From positions 121,295 to 185,294 of the forward strand of contig NZ_LZHZ01000065.1 in NCBI RefSeq assembly GCF_001667505.1: a DNA stretch of 64,000 nucleotides, given 5' to 3'. Position numbers and translations under genes: made by a program. Shown here piece after piece: positions 40,255-48,326 of this stretch (its first letter is position 1; each line of letters opens with the position of its first letter). This DNA comes from Mycobacterium sp. ACS1612 (GTDB lineage: Bacteria; Actinomycetota; Actinomycetes; Mycobacteriales; Mycobacteriaceae). Under the pieces are notes generated by a model that was not told the origin of the DNA, ran no database searches, and was given only the letters and a program-made list of their open reading frames with translations.

Positions 40255-41702
40255 CGGGAGATCTCCTTTTCGATTGACGGGTGGCCGGCGGTCGGACGCA
40301 GTACGGCGAGTACGGCGCCGCCCGCGAAGGTGCCGACCAGGAGGACGCCGAGGACGGCGGCCGTGGTGCTCGAACCGCCGACGAGCAGCGGCAGATTGAG
40401 GGTGGTCATCACGAGTAGCGCTGCCAGACCGAGCAATCCGAGCCCGGGAGCGACCATGGTGTGCCACGGTCTGGTGTCGACCTTGCTGCGCCGGAAGTAC
40501 ACGACGACCGCGACGGACGTCAGCGTCATCAACGCGATGATGCCGACCGACGAGATCCCGACGAACCAGGCGAACACCTGGGTGACGGGATCGAGACCTG
40601 CCAGCGCGGACACCGCGACGAGCACCAGCGCCGACACGGTCTGCACCGCGGAGGCGACGTGCGGCGACGCGTGCCTGGCGTGGCTGCGACCGCACGTCGA
40701 CGGCAGTGCAGCGGTGTTGCCGAGCGAAAAGACGTACCGCGCAAGCACATTGTGGAATGACAGCAGCGCGGCGAACAGGCTGGTGATCAGGAAGATCTGG
40801 ACCAGGTCACCTGCCACAGAACCGACGTAGCGGGTCGCGGTCTCGGTGAGCATGCCCTCGGGGTTGTCCGTTGCCATCTTCACCGCACCGTCGTCGCCCC
40901 ATGCGCTGACCAGCGCCCAACTCGACAGTGCGTAGAAGCCGCCGATGAGCAGCAGTGCCAGATACGTCGCACGCGGGATGGTGCGCGCCGGGTCGCGGGC
41001 CTCGTCGCGGAACACCGCGGTGGCCTCGAACCCGATGTAGCCCGCGAGCGCGAAGATCAGCGCGATGCCGGGCGCCCCGGAAAAGAATTTGCCCGGATCA
41101 AAAGCGGCAGCTGAGATTCCGTCGTTGCCGCCGTGCCCGATGACCGCGAGATTGATCACCATCACGATGCCGACCTCACAGATCAGCAGGACACCGAGCA
41201 CCTTGCCGGACAGTTCGATGTGCCGGTAGCCGAGGGTGGCGACGACGGCCATCATCGCCAGCGCATACAGGTACCACGGCACCGATGGGCCGCCGTGTGA
41301 GGTGACCAGTTCGTTGACGGCCGCGCCCAGGTAGCCGTACACACCGCCTTGTACCGCGGTATAGGACAGCAGCGCGAGGAAGGCAGCGCCCAGCCCCACG
41401 TGCCTGCCAAGGCCGTGACCGACGTATGTGTAGAACGCGCCCGCGCCAGGCACATGTCTGGCCATCGCGGTGAACCCGACCGCGAACAGGATCAGGATCG
41501 CGGTGCACACCACGTACGACGCCGGGTACGCGGCGCCGTTGCCCGCGGCAATCCCGATCGGGAACGTCCCCGCGACGACCGTCAACGGGGCGGCGGCCGC
41601 GACGACCATGAAGACGATCGCGGCCGGACCCAGTCGACCGGCCAATCGGTGGGGTTCACGCTCGCGGAGCTGGGCTCCGGATGCGAGGGCATCGGTTGTC
41701 AT
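40251..41702 (-). CDS. APC-family amino acid/amine permease, upstream of amine oxidase
   Basis: 483 residues with about twelve membrane segments. The first helix pair has GPAAIVFMVVAAAAPLTVVAGTFPIGIAAGNGAA, the broken-helix motif of the APC fold, and GYIGFEATAVFRDEARDP marks helix 6. It overlaps the copper amine oxidase by 4 bp and so is expressed with it, presumably importing the amine substrate. The 88 bp before it contain an ATTCTCATTT inverted repeat likely used for control. Confidence 0.9.
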   Translation of the reverse strand: MTTDALASGAQLREREPHRLAGRLGPAAIVFMVVAAAAPLTVVAGTFPIGIAAGNGAAYPASYVVCTAILILFAVGFTAMARHVPGAGAFYTYVGHGLGRHVGLGAAFLALLSYTAVQGGVYGYLGAAVNELVTSHGGPSVPWYLYALAMMAVVATLGYRHIELSGKVLGVLLICEVGIVMVINLAVIGHGGNDGISAAAFDPGKFFSGAPGIALIFALAGYIGFEATAVFRDEARDPARTIPRATYLALLLIGGFYALSSWALVSAWGDDGAVKMATDNPEGMLTETATRYVGSVAGDLVQIFLITSLFAALLSFHNVLARYVFSLGNTAALPSTCGRSHARHASPHVASAVQTVSALVLVAVSALAGLDPVTQVFAWFVGISSVGIIALMTLTSVAVVVYFRRSKVDTRPWHTMVAPGLGLLGLAALLVMTTLNLPLLVGGSSTTAAVLGVLLVGTFAGGAVLAVLRPTAGHPSIEKEISR

Positions 41703-41742
41703 GGCAGTCAGCTTTCGTCGTGGGAATGGGTTTCGGGAGGTG

Positions 41743-41775
41743 AAATGAGAATGGCTTCGCGTCGAATTCTCATTT
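41743..41775. promoter_or_regulatory. ATTCTCATTT inverted repeat (permease/aldehyde dehydrogenase gap)
   Basis: AAATGAGAAT at 41743-41752 and ATTCTCATTT at 41766-41775 face each other 13 bp apart, immediately after the aldehyde dehydrogenase stop (41791) and 40 bp before the permease start. The same decamer recurs three times upstream of the aldehyde dehydrogenase. Confidence 0.65.
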
Positions 41776-41790
41776 GACGCGGATAATGCG

Positions 41791-43299
41791 TTAAAGGGCC
41801 ATATTGACGGCCTTCGTCTGGGTGTATTCGGCGATCGCTCCTTCGCCGAGTTCGCGCCCCCAGCCCGATTGTTTGTAGCCGCCGAAAGGCAGCGCGGTGT
41901 CGAATGCGTTGTGGCAATTTACCCATACCGTGCCCGCCTTGATCTGGGCGGCGACCTTGTGGGCCGTCGACACGTCGCGGGTCCACACGCTGGCGGCCAA
42001 CCCGTACGGGGTGTCGTTGGCGGCGGCCCGCACGCCGGTGTCGCGGTTGAACGGGATCGCGACCGCGACGGGCCCGAAGATCTCTTCGCGGTAGACGCTG
42101 AAGTCCTCTCGGACGTCGACGAGCAGGCTGGGTTGGACGTAGAAGCCGGTGTCGCCGTGGCGGCCGCCGCCCGCCAGCGCGCGAGCGCCGTCGCCGATGC
42201 CGGCGTCGAGATATCCGGTCACCTTGGTCAACTGCTCGCGGGAGACCAGCGGGCCGATGTCGTTGGTCGGGTCGAGGCCCGGGCCGATCTTCTGCGCGCG
42301 GGCGAGTTCGGCGACGCCCTGGGTGAACTCGTCGAAGATGCGGTCTTCGACGAGCAACCGGGTGCCCGCGGTGCAGGTCTGGCCGTGGTTGAACAGGAAG
42401 CCGCTGGCCGCGCCGGGGATCGCGGCGTCGAGGTCGGCGTCGGCGAAGACCACCTGCGGGCTCTTGCCGCCGAGTTCCAGCGAGACCTTCTTGAGGTTGC
42501 CCGATGCGGCGTTGACGATCTTGCGGCCGACCTCCGTCGAACCGGTGAACGCGACCTTGTCGACGTCGGGATGCGCCGACAGCGCCGCGCCGACGTCGCC
42601 GAATCCGGTGAGTACGTTGACAACGCCGTCCGGGACGCCGGCCTCGGCGATGACCTCCGCGAGCAGCAGCGCGGTCAGCGGGGTCTGCTCGGCGGGCTTG
42701 AGGATCACGGTGTTACCGCATGCCAGCGCCGGTGCCACCTTGAACGCGGCCATCACCAGCGGGAAGTTCCAGGGGATGATCTGCGCGCACACGCCGACCG
42801 GCTCACGCAGCGTGAACGCGTGGAAGCGGGCGCCCGGCGCCCACGGCACCGACACCGGCACGGTGCGGCCCTCGATCTTGGTGGTCCAGCCTGCGTAGTA
42901 GTAGAAGATCTCGGCGGCCCAGGTCACGTCGACGGCCTTGGCGACGGCTACCGACTTGCCGTTGTCGATGGTCTCGAGTTGGGCGAACTGATCGGCGCGC
43001 TGCGCGATGCCGTCGGCGATGCGCCAGATCATCTGCTGCCGTTGCGCGGGGGTGAGCGTCGGCCACGTGCCTGTCTCGAATGCGCGCCTGGCCGCCCGCA
43101 CTGCTTTGTCGACGTCCTCGGGTCCGCTGTGCGGGACCGTCGTGATGACCTGTTCGGTCGCGGGGTCGACGGTCTCGAACGTCTGGCCCGACGCGGCGTG
43201 CACCCACTGGCCGTCGATGTACATCTGCCGCGGGCGCGACATGAAGTCGACGGTTCTCGGATCCAGATCGGTGCTCAGCAGAGTGGTCATGCGGGTCAT
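41791..43299 (-). CDS. Aldehyde dehydrogenase (phenylacetaldehyde dehydrogenase-like)
   Basis: 502 residues; ATG at 43299, with a second ATG at 43290. The NAD site is IIPWNFPLVMAAFKVAPALACGNTVILKP, the general base is Glu275 in LELGGKSPQ, and the nucleophile is Cys309 in GQTCTAGTR. C-terminal PFGGYKQSGWGRELGEGAIAEYTQTKAV is typical of class 1/2 ALDH. It oxidises the aldehyde produced by the amine oxidase to the acid. It is followed by the permease-amine oxidase pair after an 88-bp gap containing the ATTCTCATTT repeat, and diverges from the second permease. Confidence 0.93.
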   Translation of the reverse strand: MTRMTTLLSTDLDPRTVDFMSRPRQMYIDGQWVHAASGQTFETVDPATEQVITTVPHSGPEDVDKAVRAARRAFETGTWPTLTPAQRQQMIWRIADGIAQRADQFAQLETIDNGKSVAVAKAVDVTWAAEIFYYYAGWTTKIEGRTVPVSVPWAPGARFHAFTLREPVGVCAQIIPWNFPLVMAAFKVAPALACGNTVILKPAEQTPLTALLLAEVIAEAGVPDGVVNVLTGFGDVGAALSAHPDVDKVAFTGSTEVGRKIVNAASGNLKKVSLELGGKSPQVVFADADLDAAIPGAASGFLFNHGQTCTAGTRLLVEDRIFDEFTQGVAELARAQKIGPGLDPTNDIGPLVSREQLTKVTGYLDAGIGDGARALAGGGRHGDTGFYVQPSLLVDVREDFSVYREEIFGPVAVAIPFNRDTGVRAAANDTPYGLAASVWTRDVSTAHKVAAQIKAGTVWVNCHNAFDTALPFGGYKQSGWGRELGEGAIAEYTQTKAVNMAL

Positions 43300-43360
43300 G
43301 ATTACGCGCCGATGTGGTGCGCGTCACCACTTATTTCGAATGGGTATTTCGGCGCGGGAC

Positions 43361-43470
43361 ATTCTCATTTGAAATGGCGGATGCATTCTCATTCGGGTCG
43401 CCGCGAATACCCAGTTGGGCTTGATTCGTGGCGGTTTCCGGCGGCGGGGCGACGAACGATTCTCATTTGA
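43361..43470. promoter_or_regulatory. Three ATTCTCATTT/C repeats in the divergent promoter
   Basis: ATTCTCATTT at 43361-43370 (followed by GAAATG), ATTCTCATTC at 43385-43394 and ATTCTCATTTGA at 43459-43470 lie between the aldehyde dehydrogenase and the second permease. These, plus the two arms at 41743-41775, form a set of five in two gaps of the locus and are candidate sites for the IclR-type regulator at 44982. Confidence 0.65.
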
Positions 43471-43533
43471 AGATTTTCAAGATTTACCTGCGATCGCCCG
43501 CCCCCGGATGGGTGATGGACTACCTTCCGACGG

Positions 43534-44985
43534 ATGGGCGCGAGTCGGGCCATGCGGAGCACGTCGCCTGTGTCGGGGTTGCGGCGGGCGCAGCTGTCGT
43601 TCGCTCAGGTGCTCGGGCAGTCGGTGTCGGCGGTGGCGCCGTCGGCGGTGATGGTCACGCTGCCCGCGCTCGTGATCCCCGCGGCGGGCCGGTGGCCGCT
43701 GGTGGTGTTCGTGGTGACGGCGTTGTTGATGGCGGCGGTCGGCTATTGCATCGGCCAGTTCTCCACCCGCATGGTCGCGGTCAGCGGGCTGTACAGCTAC
43801 ACCGTCAAAGGGCTCGGTCCGGTCCCGGGCATCGTCGCGGGCTGGTCGGTGGTGATCGGGTACGCGGCCGCCGCGATGGCCAGCACGCTTGGCGCCGCAA
43901 GCTATCTGGGCGCGCTGCTCGGCCGGCTGGGGATCCCCGACGGCAGACTCACCACCGCGTGTCTGGCGGTGCTGGTGGGTGCCGCGGCGCTGCTGCTGAT
44001 GATTCGCGGTATCAGGTTGTCGGCGCGCATCTCGCTGACCATCGAGGTATTCGCGATCGTCGTCGCCGCCGTGGTGCTCGTCATCGTGTTCACCGGCTCC
44101 GTCGTGGCCGGCGCACCCAGAACCGATGGCGGGCAATCGCATTCAGCGCTCGGATTCGCGCTGCTGCTGGCCATCACGTCGTACGTCGGCTTCGAGAGCG
44201 CGGGCACGGTGGCCCGTGAGGCCCGCAACCCGTTCGTCACCGTCACGCGGGCCATCCGGTGGACGCCGTTGGCGTTGGGTGTGCTGTACACGTTCGCGGC
44301 GGCGATGCAGGCGCGCGGCACGGTCGGCGCGGGGATCGGGTCGACGCCGATCGTGCTGTCACTGCCATCTTCGGCGGGCACCGGGTCGACGGCGCTGTCG
44401 ATCGTGATGGAACTCGGCATCCTCGGGTCGTGGTTCGCGTGCGTCATCGGTTCGACGACCGCGTTGTCGCGGACGCTGTTCGCGATGGGCCGCGAAGGGG
44501 TGGTCAGTGAACGGGTCGGCCACGCCCACCGACGTTTCCGCACACCGCACATCGCGCTGTGCGCGGCGATGCCGTTCATCGTCTTGGTGCCGGTCGGGTA
44601 TCTGTTCGTCGTCGGTTCGAGCCGTGAGGTGCTGATCGGGCTGCTGGCGGTGTCGGCGCACGGCTATGTCGGTGCGTACCTGCTGGTGTGTCTGGCGACG
44701 CCTGCGTTCCTGCGCCGCATCGGCGAATTGACTTTGGCGCCGTTGCTTGTCGGGCTGATAACGGCGGCGGTGATGGTGGCGATCATCGTCTGGGCGGCGC
44801 TGACCGTCGACTCGCCGGTGTGGATCGCCACGGCGATCTATGCGGCGCTGATCGCGGTCGGGCTGGCCGTGTACGCGGTGCGCAGGCGGACCATTCCGGA
44901 CTTGGCGCATCGCATCGGCGTGTTCGACGAGACGGTCACCGGTGACGTCTTCGCCGATTACAACCCATGGGAGGTTCGGCGATGA
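43534..44985 (+). CDS. APC-family permease, second transporter of the amine locus
   Basis: 483 residues (ATG 43534; ATG 43552 is an alternative). About twelve membrane segments; the broken helix 1 is SVSAVAPSAVMVTLPALVIPAAG, and SYVGFESAGTVAREARNP is the helix 6 motif of the APC fold. It is not a close copy of the first permease, so the two may take different amines or amino acids. It overlaps the IclR-type regulator gene by 4 bp and is transcribed divergently from the aldehyde dehydrogenase. Confidence 0.88.
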   Translation: MGASRAMRSTSPVSGLRRAQLSFAQVLGQSVSAVAPSAVMVTLPALVIPAAGRWPLVVFVVTALLMAAVGYCIGQFSTRMVAVSGLYSYTVKGLGPVPGIVAGWSVVIGYAAAAMASTLGAASYLGALLGRLGIPDGRLTTACLAVLVGAAALLLMIRGIRLSARISLTIEVFAIVVAAVVLVIVFTGSVVAGAPRTDGGQSHSALGFALLLAITSYVGFESAGTVAREARNPFVTVTRAIRWTPLALGVLYTFAAAMQARGTVGAGIGSTPIVLSLPSSAGTGSTALSIVMELGILGSWFACVIGSTTALSRTLFAMGREGVVSERVGHAHRRFRTPHIALCAAMPFIVLVPVGYLFVVGSSREVLIGLLAVSAHGYVGAYLLVCLATPAFLRRIGELTLAPLLVGLITAAVMVAIIVWAALTVDSPVWIATAIYAALIAVGLAVYAVRRRTIPDLAHRIGVFDETVTGDVFADYNPWEVRR

Positions 44986-45734
44986 GCCCCGTGGACGGAT
45001 CGCTGTCGGGCCGTCAGCCGAAGGCCGTGCAGAGCGCCCTGCAGGTGCTCGAGCAGGTCGCCAGGGCGGGCGTCGGGGTGACGGCCAAGGAGATAGCTGA
45101 GCAGTTGTCGATGCCGTCGGCCACCACCTATCGGCTGCTGAACCTGTTGGTCGCCGACGGTTATGTGGTTCGACTGCCGGACCTTTCGGGCTTCTCGCTG
45201 GGGCCGCGGATGGGCGTGTTGATCGACGCGGCGGTGTCGCCGATCGTGTGTACCGCGGCACGCGAGGTGCTCGGCGAGTTGCGGCTGTCGGTCCGATTCG
45301 GTGTGCATTTGTTCTACTTCACCAACACGGCGGTCCGGATCGCCGATGCGGACAGCGAATATCCGCCGCCCGCAGACGAATCGGTGCTGAATCGGCATCT
45401 GCACGCCTGCGGCGTCGGCAAGCTGCTGCTCGCCGAGAAGCGCGATGTGGACAGCCTGCTGGTGAATCCGCTTGCGGCGCTGACTGATCGCACGGTGACG
45501 TCGCGCACCGCGTTGGCCGAGCAACTCGCGGCTGTCCGGGCTGAGGGGGTGGCCGCGCAGACCGGCGAGTTGCGCGAGGGCTATGCGTGCATTGCGGTGC
45601 CGGTGCGGTCGTCGGCCGGTGCGCTCGTGGCGGCGCTGGCGATGTCGGGGCGCGACGAGCAGGCCGACCTGCTGCGTCGTCAGGTGGGCACTCTGCAGGA
45701 GTACGCCGCGCGGCTGAGCCCGCTATTGGCCTAG
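44982..45734 (+). CDS. IclR-family regulator of the amine locus
   Basis: 250 residues from ATG at 44982, with GGGAGG 8 bp before it and a 4-bp overlap with the permease. The N-terminal winged helix is SALQVLEQVARAGVGVTAKEIAEQLSMPSATTYRLLNLLVADGYVVR, the IclR pattern. The C-terminal effector domain has LHACGVGKLLLAEK and GELREGYACIAVPVRSSAGALVAALAMSG. It probably responds to an amine or aryl acid and controls the divergent promoter that holds the ATTCTCATTT repeats. Confidence 0.9.
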   Translation: MSPVDGSLSGRQPKAVQSALQVLEQVARAGVGVTAKEIAEQLSMPSATTYRLLNLLVADGYVVRLPDLSGFSLGPRMGVLIDAAVSPIVCTAAREVLGELRLSVRFGVHLFYFTNTAVRIADADSEYPPPADESVLNRHLHACGVGKLLLAEKRDVDSLLVNPLAALTDRTVTSRTALAEQLAAVRAEGVAAQTGELREGYACIAVPVRSSAGALVAALAMSGRDEQADLLRRQVGTLQEYAARLSPLLA

Positions 45735-45743
45735 TTTTGGCGG

Positions 45744-46613
45744 TCAAGTGGGCCGCCAGCCGCGGGCCACCATCGCATCCCAAGCCTGCCTCACGAGGTC
45801 CGCGTCGCGGTCCTCCTTGATGGCCCGCACGACGTGCCAACCCAACGCCGCCAGCTTGGGCCACACCCGAAGGTCCTTGACGTATTGCGTCCTGCTGGTC
45901 CGATGCTGGTCGCCGTCGTACTCGGCGCCGACGTTGAAGTCCTCCCAACCCATGTCGATGGTGCGCACATACCGACCGCACTCGTCGTAAATGACGATCT
46001 GCGTGGTGGGCTTGGGCAGACCCGCATCGATGAACAGCAACCGCAACCGTGACTCCGGCGGCGAGGCGGCACCACCATCGACGAGCGGCAACACCGCCTT
46101 GAGTTTCGCGACGCCGCGCGCCCCCTGGTAGCGCTTGGTGAGCAGCATGACGTCCTCGATCGAGAACGGCGCCGCGCGCATCAGCGCGTCGAGACGCGCC
46201 AGCGCCCGGTCCCGCCTCAAATAGCGGCCGAGATCGAACGCTGTGCGTGCGGGAGTCGCGACGCGAAGCCCGCCAAAGATTTCCCACTCGTCGTCGCTGG
46301 TGCGCTCGTTGCGAACGATGATGCCGTCAGGCGGATGCGTGCTGTTCCACAAGAGTTCGACTGGAACGTCGTCGTCGACCCATTCCGCGCCGTGCAACGC
46401 TGACGCCGCGACGCCAGTGATGATGCCGTTGCGTTTCGACCACAGCCACGCGCCGGCGGTCCTGTCATGCAGCGACGGATCCCTGCCTCGCTCACGATGC
46501 ACGTTTGGATAGAGCGGTCGATAGTGGCCTTGGCCACCGACACCCCGCCGAAGCTCGCGACGCGTCACGATGCCATTCACGACAGCCTCGCTGCCGATGA
46601 TGATCTCCCCCAT
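45744..46613 (-). CDS. DUF559/AbiEi-like protein with an in-frame repeat near its start
   Basis: 289 residues from ATG at 46613. The C-terminal region is a DUF559/Vsr-like nuclease fold: VGAEYDGDQHRTSRTQYVKDL and GWHVVRAIKED. The N-terminal part has an AbiEi-like wing (GIITGVAASALHGAEW). The start is uncertain: an in-frame ATG at 46658 lies in a repeat element and would add 15 residues. The peptide RRGVGGQGHY occurs once in the coding region and once upstream, because of a 32-bp direct repeat. Proteins of this family are frequent in mycobacteria with unclear function. Confidence 0.75.
   Translation of the reverse strand: MGEIIIGSEAVVNGIVTRRELRRGVGGQGHYRPLYPNVHRERGRDPSLHDRTAGAWLWSKRNGIITGVAASALHGAEWVDDDVPVELLWNSTHPPDGIIVRNERTSDDEWEIFGGLRVATPARTAFDLGRYLRRDRALARLDALMRAAPFSIEDVMLLTKRYQGARGVAKLKAVLPLVDGGAASPPESRLRLLFIDAGLPKPTTQIVIYDECGRYVRTIDMGWEDFNVGAEYDGDQHRTSRTQYVKDLRVWPKLAALGWHVVRAIKEDRDADLVRQAWDAMVARGWRPT
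46521..46552. repeat. 32-bp direct repeat, copy 1 (inside the DUF559 gene)
   Basis: The 32 bases here recur at 46620-46651, exactly 99 bp away. Being 33 codons, the period keeps the reading frame, so the encoded RRGVGGQGHY peptide repeats. Confidence 0.85.
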
Positions 46614-46619
46614 GGCCGC

Positions 46620-46651
46620 ATAGTGGCCTTGGCCACCGACACCCCGCCGAA
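46620..46651. repeat. 32-bp direct repeat, copy 2 (5' of the DUF559 gene)
   Basis: Second copy of the repeat at 46521-46552. Its last bases overlap the left arm of the 59-bp palindromic repeat. Confidence 0.85.
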
Positions 46652-46705
46652 ACGGCATTCCGGCACGCTTCTTCTCGCACTTTCTGTGCTGGAATGCCGT
46701 TTCGG
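46647..46705. repeat. 59-bp palindromic repeat, copy 2
   Basis: Arms CCGAAACGGCATTCC (46647-46661) and GGAATGCCGTTTCGG (46691-46705) are identical to those at 38248-38306, with the same 29-base spacer length and about 25 of 29 spacer bases kept. This copy begins 7 bp after the acyl-CoA ligase stop codon. Confidence 0.85.
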
Positions 46706-46712
46706 CGCAAAA

Positions 46713-48326
46713 TCACAGGCCGAGGAGCTTGACCGATTCCTCGCGCATCTGCACCTTGCGCACCTTGCCGGTGACCGTCATCGGGAACTCGCCGACGATG
46801 TGCACATACCGCGGGATCTTGTAGTGCGCCAGCTTCCCGGTCGCGAACGCCTTGACGGCCTCGGCGTCGAGCGGCGGCCTGCCCGGCTTCATCCGGATCC
46901 AGGCGCAGATCTCCTCGCCATACTTTCGGTCGGGCACACCGATCACCTGGGCATCCTCGACGTCGGGATGCGTGTAGAGAAACTCCTCGATCTCGCGGGG
47001 GTAGACGTTTTCGCCGCCGCGGATGACCATGTCCTTGATGCGGCCGACAATGTTGCAGTAGCCGTCCTCCCGCATCACCGCCAGATCGCCGGTGTGCATC
47101 CAGCCGTCGGAATCGATTGCCTCTGCGGTCTTTTCGGGTTCATCCCAGTATCCCAGCATCACCGAGTAGCCCCGCGTACAGAACTCGCCGGGCTGGCCGC
47201 GCTCCACTTCGTCGCCCGTCTCGGGGTCGACGATCTTGATCTCGACGTGCGGGTGGGCCCGGCCGATCGACGACGTCCGCCGTTCCAGATCGTCGTCGAT
47301 CCGCGTTTGACAACTCACCGGCGACGTCTCCGTCATGCCGTAGGCGATCGCAACCTCGGACATGTTCATGTCGTTGACGCAGTGCTTCATCACCTCGACC
47401 GGGCACACCGACCCCGCCATGATCCCGGTGCGCAGCGACGACACGTCGCGCTCAGGGAATTCGGGATGATTCTGCATCGCGATGAACATCGTCGGCACCC
47501 CGTACAGCGCGGTGCAGCGCTCCTGCTCGACGGCGTTCAACGTCAGCGCAGGATCGAAGCCCGGCGCCGGGATCACCATCGCGGCACCGTGGCTGGTGCA
47601 TCCCAGATTTCCCATCACCATGCCGAAGCAGTGGTAGAACGGCACCGGGATGCACAGCCGATCAGTCGGCCCCAGCTTGATCAGTTCGGTGGTGAAGTAC
47701 CCGTTGTTCAGGATGTTGCGGTGCGACAGCGTCGCGCCCTTCGGGAAACCTGTTGTGCCCGAGGTGTATTGGATGTTGATCGGCTCGGTGTTGACCAGCG
47801 CGGCCATCCGCTGCGCCAACGCCTCCGTGCTGACCTGGTCGGCGCCGGCCCGCAACGCGTCCCAACCAGGCGTGCCGATGAACACCACCTCGGCCAGGTG
47901 CGGCATCTCGGGGCGCACCTCGTCGACCATCGCGACATAGTCCGAGGTCTTGAACGAGGTCGCGGCCACCAGCATCCGCGTGCCGGACTGGTTGAGCACG
48001 TAGCCGAGTTCGTGCGTGCGGTACGCCGGATTGATGTTGACCAGGATGGCGCCGATCTTCGCCAACGCGTACTGGGTGATGGTCCACTGCGCGCAGTTCG
48101 GCGCCCAGATGCCGACCCGGTCCCCCTTCTCGATGCCCATCGCCATCAAACCCCGTGCGACGAGGTCGATCTCGGCGTTCAACTCGGCGTAGGTGTAGCG
48201 CAACCCCTGCGCGACGTCGACCAGCGCGTCGCCGTCCGGGTAGCTGGCCGCGATGCGTTCGAAGTTGGCCCCGATGGTCTCTTCGAGGATCGGGATGTCG
48301 GTCGGCCCTGCGTCGTAGGACTTCAT
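46713..48326 (-). CDS. Acyl-CoA ligase (FadD-like)
   Basis: 537 residues from ATG at 48326; the frame continues upstream antisense to the neighbouring gene. The P-loop is IQYTSGTTGFPKGA, then AYGMTETSP, MHTGDLAVMREDGY and KDMVIRGGENVYPREIEEFL, and the catalytic lysine is in TVTGKVRKVQM. This is a standard medium/long-chain fatty-acid:CoA ligase. It follows a second ligase gene with a 4-bp overlap, and the palindromic repeat lies right behind its stop. The specificity of the two ligases cannot be told apart by inspection. Confidence 0.92.
   Translation of the reverse strand: MKSYDAGPTDIPILEETIGANFERIAASYPDGDALVDVAQGLRYTYAELNAEIDLVARGLMAMGIEKGDRVGIWAPNCAQWTITQYALAKIGAILVNINPAYRTHELGYVLNQSGTRMLVAATSFKTSDYVAMVDEVRPEMPHLAEVVFIGTPGWDALRAGADQVSTEALAQRMAALVNTEPINIQYTSGTTGFPKGATLSHRNILNNGYFTTELIKLGPTDRLCIPVPFYHCFGMVMGNLGCTSHGAAMVIPAPGFDPALTLNAVEQERCTALYGVPTMFIAMQNHPEFPERDVSSLRTGIMAGSVCPVEVMKHCVNDMNMSEVAIAYGMTETSPVSCQTRIDDDLERRTSSIGRAHPHVEIKIVDPETGDEVERGQPGEFCTRGYSVMLGYWDEPEKTAEAIDSDGWMHTGDLAVMREDGYCNIVGRIKDMVIRGGENVYPREIEEFLYTHPDVEDAQVIGVPDRKYGEEICAWIRMKPGRPPLDAEAVKAFATGKLAHYKIPRYVHIVGEFPMTVTGKVRKVQMREESVKLLGL

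Noticed and set aside
38248..46705. The palindromic 59-bp repeats as CRISPR repeats or insertion-sequence ends
   Set aside because: There are only two copies 8.4 kb apart, with no spacers, no cas genes and no transposase between them.
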